Source of the DNA: Tubiluchus corallicola | Lineage: Eukaryota > Priapulida > Priapulimorpha > Priapulimorphida > Tubiluchidae | Length of the DNA stretch: 64,000 bases | Direction of reading: 5' to 3' | NCBI GenBank assembly: GCA_030141605.1 | Contig: JAQGDQ010000028.1 | Span: 689,501 to 753,500, forward strand | Shown here: positions 26,701 to 35,700 of the stretch, one piece after another | How the letters are laid out: each line of letters opens with the position of its first letter | Position numbering within the stretch: position 1 is the stretch's first letter | The notes under the pieces: generated by a model | The model's database searches: none | What the model was told of the DNA's origin: nothing | Seen by the model: only the letters and a program-made list of their open reading frames with translations | Position numbers and translations under genes: made by a program

Positions 26701-29700
26701 GTTGAAGCATAGTTTACAATTTTTCGTAAATAATTGCTGTCTAAGCATTTACAATTAGCATAGTTCCAAAACTGATAACCATTTAACCTATGACACGATT
26801 ATAAATCTTGTATATTTTAGGGAATCAACCATATGCAGAGTAGAAATATGGCAGAAACCTGCTTAAGATTTGAAGAATAACAATTTTCAAATAAAAGAAA
26901 AAAGTACAGCAATATATGACTGCAATATAAAAGCTATTTTAACAACATTGGTTTTGAGGACACTTAATTTAATATCTTTACTTTTCTTTTCGTGAAACTC
27001 AGATTAATACCTACAATGGAAGATCTTTTTTACAGAAAAAAAAAACAACCAATATTCAAAGTGTATTATAAATGTCCCATCCCTCCTTTTGCATCAAATT
27101 TTGAAAAACTGAATTCTGGCAGGTATAAAAGCCTTATTTGTAAAACTAATAGATTTCTGAATTCTTTCATTCCAAGTGCAGTAAGACAATTTAATGCTAA
27201 CTTTAAGTGATAATCAGTTTCTTAGTCTTTATGAGGTATCTTTTAATTTTAGGTTTTGGATTTGTTGCCTGTTTTAAACATAGGATTTATTACCCTATAA
27301 TAAGATAATAAATCAACGGTATTGCTACAGGTGAAAATTTAATTTAATGTAATAAGATAGGTAACTGTTTGTTCATGTGTAATTTTGTTGTTTCGTATAT
27401 TTTAATATTGAGCCAAATGAAATTGTGATGAAAGATTACAGCAAAGCAGAATTCATCTTATCTTATCTCTTAACATAAAATGGCAGTTACATAGCATTAA
27501 ATGAATAATGGTTCACGTTAGTGATGTAAATTGATACAATTTGATCGATATGATTTCGATTCGATTCGATACGATACACTTTTATTTCGATACAAGAAAA
27601 TATTGGCGATACACGCTTTAAAACAATACAAACAATTTTTTAACTATGTTTGTTTATATACTATTATAACATTATAATTATACTATTACCAATAAACTCA
27701 GTAAGTCGGTAATTGACAAAACACTAATAACAATACGAGTAGTAGCGAAATAATATTTACTAGCCAAACCCCGCAAAAAGAATTTTGCACATAAACTCAC
27801 AACACACTACCCATACCATACCACAACTCCCACACCATGCTGCAACACAACATAACACCACACCATCCACATACCATACCATACCACAACACACTACACC
27901 CACACCCACCACACTACACGAACATCACCCATACCATACCACACCACTATACACCCTACCACCCCACCACATTATGTACACCACATCACCCAGATCACAC
28001 TAAACCACACCCACCACATAACCACACCACTGCACCAACACCACACACTCACTACACCCACCACATCAAATCCAACACATCACATGATGTCGACGACAAT
28101 GATGACACCTACAACACTAACACCAACAACACTAACACCAAAACCATGCAAAACATTTTGTATAAAATCGAAACTGTGCTATAGCAAATGCTCTTAGACC
28201 CATCTACCAATGATCAATAATATGCAGTCATTCCACATAGTTTTGTTAACTGTTTCTCAGGTGAGTGCTAAGAGAACTTACTTAGATGTACAATCTATAA
28301 CACTGTAGAACGACGGGTGAAGAAAATGCGAAGAAGAACCGCGAAATTTCTCAAACTCGAAGGCAATGGGTGTTCCAAATAGCGTGCAGCACAGGGGGGT
28401 TAAAAAAGAACTTCGAAATACACCCCTCATGTTCCATCCAGTATACATATCTTCCACTGAAACCATGTAGACCATTTCTTCCTCTTTCTGCAAGTGTGCT
28501 TATTTTTTCCCAACATGCTCAAATAGTTACACAAATAGAGTTCTGTTTGAGCAGGTTTATGCAAAATTTGCGTGGTTGTGTCCAGGAAAAAGCCAAAAGC
28601 CAGTAGTAGAATGCCGAGGCCCTCCCGTGAATTTTAAATGTGACTACTATACCCACCGTTGAATGGGCTATGCTATCATGATGAGCACCATCACCGGCCC
28701 ATTCCTATTCTCCAGAAATAAAAGGTATAAGTTTTATAAAAAACGGCAACAGTACAGATTGATTGTGTTTTCTCCAGAAAGGGAGTACATCATCTTCACT
28801 TGCATTTGATAGCATTAAATAAGTACATGTTAATGTCTTTCTTTAACAATCGTAAGGGGTATCTGCACATTCTTGACTTTCCTCTTCATTGACAGTCTTC
28901 TTCACTGCCACTATCAAGAAGGTGTTTTCGTCTCTTTGTTTTGTGAGCAGTTTCTGGACAATTTAATTTTGGCTGATCACTAAGAACGTCCATGACGGGC
29001 AAACCAACATGATCTATAAATGCTTCTACTAGAATATGTAATATATTTTGCGCAATTTGGATCAAGTGCTATCGGTATTCTATGTATGTCTGTAGCACAG
29101 TGCTTTTCTATGCGATCTTCAATGTCTTTCAAGAATTCAGTTTTAAATACATGCACATATCGGACGTCATTATCACTAACTTTTAATTTGCACTGCAGAT
29201 ATTTCAGTGCTGGAATAACGACGCTAATGTTTTATCCACCAAGCTGTACCAGTTTGTCCCATTCTGCTGCATTCAGTAGGTCATATGGACAAATGGTACA
29301 TATTTTAGTTTGAACACTAAGCAATCATTCTAAGTACACAGCAGACTGTTCCATCTAGTTTGGCATTCTGTTAACACATTTCTGTTTTTCATCCTAGGTT
29401 CACAAAGAGCACTGCCAAGGTCATGAAAAGTACTGGCGCTTTGAAGAAAATGTTGAATTATGAGTCTTGCCTTGGTAATGACAGTACCAACATTAGCTTT
29501 ATCTAAGTGAAAGTGAAGACTGCAAAGCATGATTAATACAGACTGTAGGAAAAGCATTGTCATTAATCAACATGTTTTCATCTGTATTCATGTCATTTGA
29601 TATTCATTATTTTCAAGTTCAATTTGAAGAATACTGTTCTGTCCAGGATCTTAAACAAGTGATACATGCAAACCTCTTTCAATAATTCATTTTGATGTTG

Positions 29701-32700
29701 CCTCTCTCAAAAGATCCTTTTTGGCACTTGACACAGGCTTACTCGTTTTCATTAATACAATTGTGATTGGCACAGCAGCTTTTGTCATTTTCCTTACTGG
29801 GACAGTAGGGTGAGACTTAGGTGAGACGTAGGGTGGAGAAAATATTAAAAGAAAACATTAGCTACACTATCAAAAGCAGTGTCATTTTACTGACGTGATT
29901 TATTATAAGAAAACATGAACATGTGCAGAAGAAAGTCAAAAGACTTTTACAAATTTTTACAAAAAGTTTATATAGCTACAAAAATAAACTATAATATGGC
30001 TAAGTTAAGTATTGTTAAAATCAGTGGGCAAGTACACCAACATACCTGTTTGATGTGTCAATACTGTGGTCAAATTTTTGAATTGTATTTCTTTCTGCAA
30101 TGATTACACTTCGCTATTACATTTGATTCAACTTCTCGCGTAAAAGCAAAATGATTTCTATATATACCGCTGTATTGACTATAACTTGGCTCAGCCCGAG
30201 CCATAACTGTTGCGCTAAAAATCAGAATAAAAAAAGAAAACCAAAGAATTTCACTTTAGTAATAATTTCGTAAAAAAACATGTAACAAACATGTGTGCAT
30301 TTTGTATAGACGCTATAATGTACAACCTTCGAAACTTTGGGTGAACTTTTGTTTTTCCAAAGTGTTGGCGAAGATTTCTTGCGAAATGTCAAATATGGCG
30401 CTACGAATACGACTACGATACACAATTTTATCGATACGATAATGATTTTTGTGGGGAAAATCAGTACAATAACAAAGCGGCAAAATTTTAGTATTGATTC
30501 AATAATTACTGTATTGTTTAACATCACTAGTTCGCGCAATTAATTATTGCTGCTGCAATTAAAACAAAATCCTCACTTACTGTCTAGCACGGTCGCGTTG
30601 AAACAAGCAGGTGAAATAACGAGGAAACTCTGGGAGGTACGTGTTGTCTAACACAAGGAAACGTGTTAGCTTTTCTAGGTAATGTTTTGGTTGTGTCACT
30701 TTTCTTAAAAGACGAGGAACAGGGCTGGAATGGACACGCTGATGTTCTTCTGCTTCCTCCTCTTCCTGGTAAAAAATCAAACACCATTATTTTTGCAAAT
30801 GTTTGCCAAAATATAACAACATTATTAGTAATTAGATGAAGGCATAATATGCACTACTAGCGATCTACAAGGCTCTTTAAAAAGTTCATTAAAAATGATA
30901 TAAAATGATAAAATTAATACGTTTTACTCACAGTAAGCACGATAGTTAGTCGTCGTTGTGCTACTGTGCCATCCGAACTATAAGCCTGGAAATATTATAA
31001 AGATTTTTAGTAATAAACTGGCATCCTCCATTAGTTTTCACTTTTCAGATCATTTTCATCAGAAAACAGGGCCAAATCGTTAGGCCTAAATTTGTTAGTT
31101 TTTCGTCTTTGCACACCTTCACATCATTCGTAGCTAGATGAGCACCAGCCCCTGTATTTCGAATATGTACTGCACAAGAAACAGATGCTTTATACGTACA
31201 TTACATCTCACTAGTGGTGTGAAGGCAACATCATTAAAACACTCATTAGTTTAGTGAAAAACAAACTTGAAATTTAATAGTTCGAGTTTAATATTTGCCA
31301 AGTTTTTGCATATCACAGTGAATGTCAGGCAGTAGTTTCACATTTTCATTTTCGCTTTCACAAACATGTGAAACGCATTCACTAAGTGTTTCTGCTGTTA
31401 GAAAATTTCTCCCACTTGTGAGATCATTGATAGCTGCATTTGCCTACTGTTAAGTTTCTAAGCTAGTATTTTCCTTTATAAATACATAAAAACATACAAA
31501 CTTAACTTTTTTGCTTAAATGGAAACAGTATTGCACAAACGTGAGTTATTTTAAAAACACAGACAAAGTAAAATTTAACTTTTTAAAATTTAAATTTTAC
31601 TGGAACTATAAGTTTAAGAAGCATTAAATTTGTACAGCTGATTATAAGTTCAGTAAGATTTCCGAAATTTCGATTCTTTTACATACATCTGTAACTACTC
31701 TAAGCAAAATGTACAAACAATTAAAAAATTATATTTGCCAAAACAAATTATGGAAGTTGAAAAATTCAGAAAAACTAAAATCTTAAAATCAGTTTTACAA
31801 TAACAAGTGCATTGTATAATTCTACGTTACATGTTATATGCATGCTGAAGAAAATAAGTTCAAAATGCTTTGCAAAAAGCTATGCAAGAAGTAGTATCTG
31901 AAACTATTTGGTTGGTATGCAAAGGCACACGTAATCACATATGGGGATGTGCCAAAAAGTGTCAATTAACCGATATTCTGTATATACATATTAACCCAAT
32001 AATAACAATGTCCACATATTTGTAGTTTGCACAACATAAATAAATAGCATAAATTAAATTAAAAATAAATTTTAATTTAGATATAAATACCTTGATAGGC
32101 ATCTTCATTTTCATCAGTTCAGCATAACGAGTGCAAACCTCCCACGGTGCATGAATCTTCACAAAATATGTCTTTTTACTCTTGGATTCCTAACATAAAA
32201 TAAATCAGTGTTACAGGTAATGGTTTTAGCCTTCAGCTATATTGTCATTCACATTTTTGCCGGCTTGAAATCGTGAACAAAAGAGATTCAAAATAAGCTG
32301 TGACAGCTTTGTAATTGATTTCAAATATTGCAGGCCTTTTACCTTTGAATGATAGGGGGTAGGAGCTTAGTGAAATCTTTTGCCGAAGGTGGCAAAAATA
32401 TAATTATGCCACTATTTCAAACTGGGTATTTTTTCGACAGAATTTGTTTGGAATTAGGGTAAGTGGCTCCACACACAGAGTAAAACTGTACAAGTAATGA
32501 AGCAAACACCATATTCACTACAAAAAGTAAATTATGTAGCTCTTGCTTGGAGTAACATGTAACCAAGTTTCTAACGATAATCTTGATCATCATCATCATT
32601 AACACAACAACTGCTGACACATTTACATTTTCATTCAAACAATAATACTGGTCAGTTATATTAAGAGGTGTGCTGGCTGCTTTGTTTCATAACAAGGGAA

Positions 32701-35700
32701 AATGATACAAATTCTACATTATCAAGCCTTAGAAACATATAACCCTAAACCTTTTTCTGGCAAGCAACTCGACTTCCTCTATGATCAATAAAAAATTTGC
32801 CTTATCAGTCATTTTAGGAAATTTTAGGAAACAGAACATCTAGTCAAATGCCCAGTATGGAAGCAAAAAGGGATGAAGTTTTTTTTGCTATTTATTAAGG
32901 CCATAGATCTTCATAAGCAGGATCTTGAGTTTTAAAGTTATTCACAAACTGTAGCGCCTTGTAATGACATGAATGTAGGCAAGACATTGGCATTATGTAA
33001 CAATTTGCACAAACATCTTCCTTCTCCATCTTTCTGTGATCCGACGACTTCAAAATGCTGAAACTAATCTACGTAATCTTTTTATACCTGAGTCAGTATA
33101 AAATGCGACGTACACGTGATGTACAAAATAATGTACAATAGAATTTAGTGCACAAAACGCAGAATAGAAATAATAGTAGTAATAGAATAGCGATAGTAAT
33201 AGAACATGACTTACCACTTTATCTTCATGTTCTAATTCTAGTCCTTCTTCTATCAAACTTTCTTCAAATTTCTGTCTCTTCTGCACTTTTCTTGGATCTT
33301 CATCTGTGTAAGCGAGAACGTAGTCGATGCGACGCACGCCATCATTGAGATACAACTCCTCCAATCTCTTGTAAGAAAGAATTTCAACAATGAATGATTC
33401 ATGACTGTAAAATGCAAATTTATGTAATAATAAAAGTCTGTTATCTTTAGTTCATTAAACATGATTACAGAAACAATGAATGGCAGGCCTTGGAAAAAAG
33501 GACCACCAGAAAAGCAAAGAAACAGCAGCTTCTCAGGCAAACAGGGACTGAAAAACAAATTACTTCTAGCATCTACCACCAAAAAACGAACAATATTAGC
33601 AATTTAGTAGTGCTCTTATTTTACACTGTAAGTAAATACCGTCTTCCAAATGTACAGTTATACAACTTACACTCAAAACTTGTAATTATTATTGTAAAAG
33701 AACAATAAAAAACAATCTGCATTTTGGAAAAATATTGCTGCCAAGCTTTTAAACTGCCAGTGTAATTTACTAGTAAAAGTCATTGTAAACAACTAATGAT
33801 CACAGTCCGTTCTTAGATAATTCATTGCTTCAAATGTAGTGAAATTTAAACTGTAAAGCATTTAATAATAAAAGACAATAAAGTTCATCTCTTAAATGCA
33901 TAATAGTGCCTATATCAGATACAATGACAGTACTTCAGTCATACAAATAGAACCATTATGCCACTTTAAGCAAAACGATATGTTCAAAGAAAGCAAATTT
34001 TTCACAGCTAATTTTTCCTTTCTTGCAATAACACCTGTACACAGAAATCTTCACATTTTTTTACACGCCTCCTCCACAAATGCTTGGCGAATGTGTTAAA
34101 ACATTTACCATTTCTCTGTACCGTTCATCAGTTTACATTGCATTATGAAATACAACTAACATCCAATGCAACTCATACTAATTATTAGTAATATGTTGTT
34201 AATTTTTTTTCACTACTAATTCTAGTGGCCTAACACAAGCTAGCTTCTTAAGGATTCATGAATTATATCGTATTTTTGATGTATTAACAAAAAATTGATT
34301 ATCAATGTACTTGTAATGCATAAGTATTTGTTTACTGTGAAATAAATCTATTGAAATGAAAAAAATAGAAAGAAAAAGCTTTGCTACTTTATTCATTAAA
34401 ATTAAAAAGAAATGAAAAATGAATTTTTTAGCATTACCACAGTATATTTTAGCTTCTCTCACGATAACGAAATATAGATACAAAAATCGATAATAATTTT
34501 TATATTATGGCATATGTGACAAATAAAATATGTCTATAACTGTTCTGAAGGTAAACAATCAGTGTTTATAATTAAATTACATAGAAACTTAATACACAGA
34601 AAGTCCTAAATTTACCACAACTGTCAAAATTCACTTACACCCTTTACATGTCAGACCATTTCAGTTTGTCGGGTGCTGCCTTTAACCTGTTGTCCTTGTG
34701 TATTACACAAGGAGTTTTTCAAAGTGATTCTAAGCTGATTTGCATCATTATAATACAGTGGCATGATATATAGGAGAAACAGTAGCATTATTGTTTGGTA
34801 TTTGGATGTGCAAGGCAGATTACTAGACAGTCTGCTAACGTTGGTCCGACTTATGTCGTAACATGATCTTCAAGTTAGACTTCTTGCATAATCAAGATTT
34901 TTTTTTACTTTTGAAATAAAAGTCATTGTGAATTTAAAAAAACTGGAATAATATTTGAAACAGAAGCTGACCACAATTAAAAAAAATTCAAGGAAAAATG
35001 TCTAAAATTAATGAAACCAGTACTCCTGATTTAATCTGTTAAATAAGCATATTAATGAACTATTATTGTATCTCACAATTACTGGAAATAAGTTGATATA
35101 TGTAAATGCAATTTTTATGATAATATGATACAAAAGGATGAGTACCGAAGGGATTGATTCGGCAGATTCTTCGTCTTGCCTCAAAAAACTTTTTCCTGAA
35201 AATAATGAAAATTATGATTGTTACAAAATTCATGCTTTCATATTGATTCATGCTCTCACATACTCAAGTTATATTAATAGTTATTACAAGTTATGTACAT
35301 AATTTTCAAAATTCTGTTGAGTCAGTTAGATTGATTAATTTACATATTTTATACATAACATCTAAGATTTTTTTACATTTCTTATTAATATTCTGCTAAG
35401 AAATTTTATGTTCAACATCGAAGCTCTTCAGGTTGTTTAATCTAACACTTTACTTCTATCAAGAAAGCTGTTAAAATACTTTAGTTTACACAAAAAATTA
35501 AAAGTACAAACACTAAAAGACAAATTTATAATACCAGAACATGCTTGAAATTAATATTTGGTTAACCAATTAAAGTAAATATGTAAACATGTCTGAGAAA
35601 AATTGTATAACTGGTCTATTACACCTATACTTAGTTTGGTAAAGATAACATAAGGCGATTGTGCGATTAATATACAAGTCTAAAATATTTTTTGGTGTAC

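Larger units (their letters stand above)
27519..30529 (-). mobile_element. 3-kb hAT element with decayed transposase
   Basis: Left end TAGTGATGTAAATTGATACA; the right end on the other strand reads TAGTGATGTTAAACAATACA. Subterminal regions on both sides carry CGATACGAT-like motifs. Flanks GTTCACGT (27511-27518) and GTTCGCGC (30530-30537) match at 6 of 8 positions. Transposase remnants lie on the minus strand. It fills most of the intron between exons 7 and 8 of anoctamin A and ends 51 bp from exon 7. Confidence 0.65.

Noticed and set aside
27785-28184. His/Thr/Pro-rich open frames
   Set aside because: They arise from the AC-rich simple array inside the 3-kb hAT element, and more than one frame is open.
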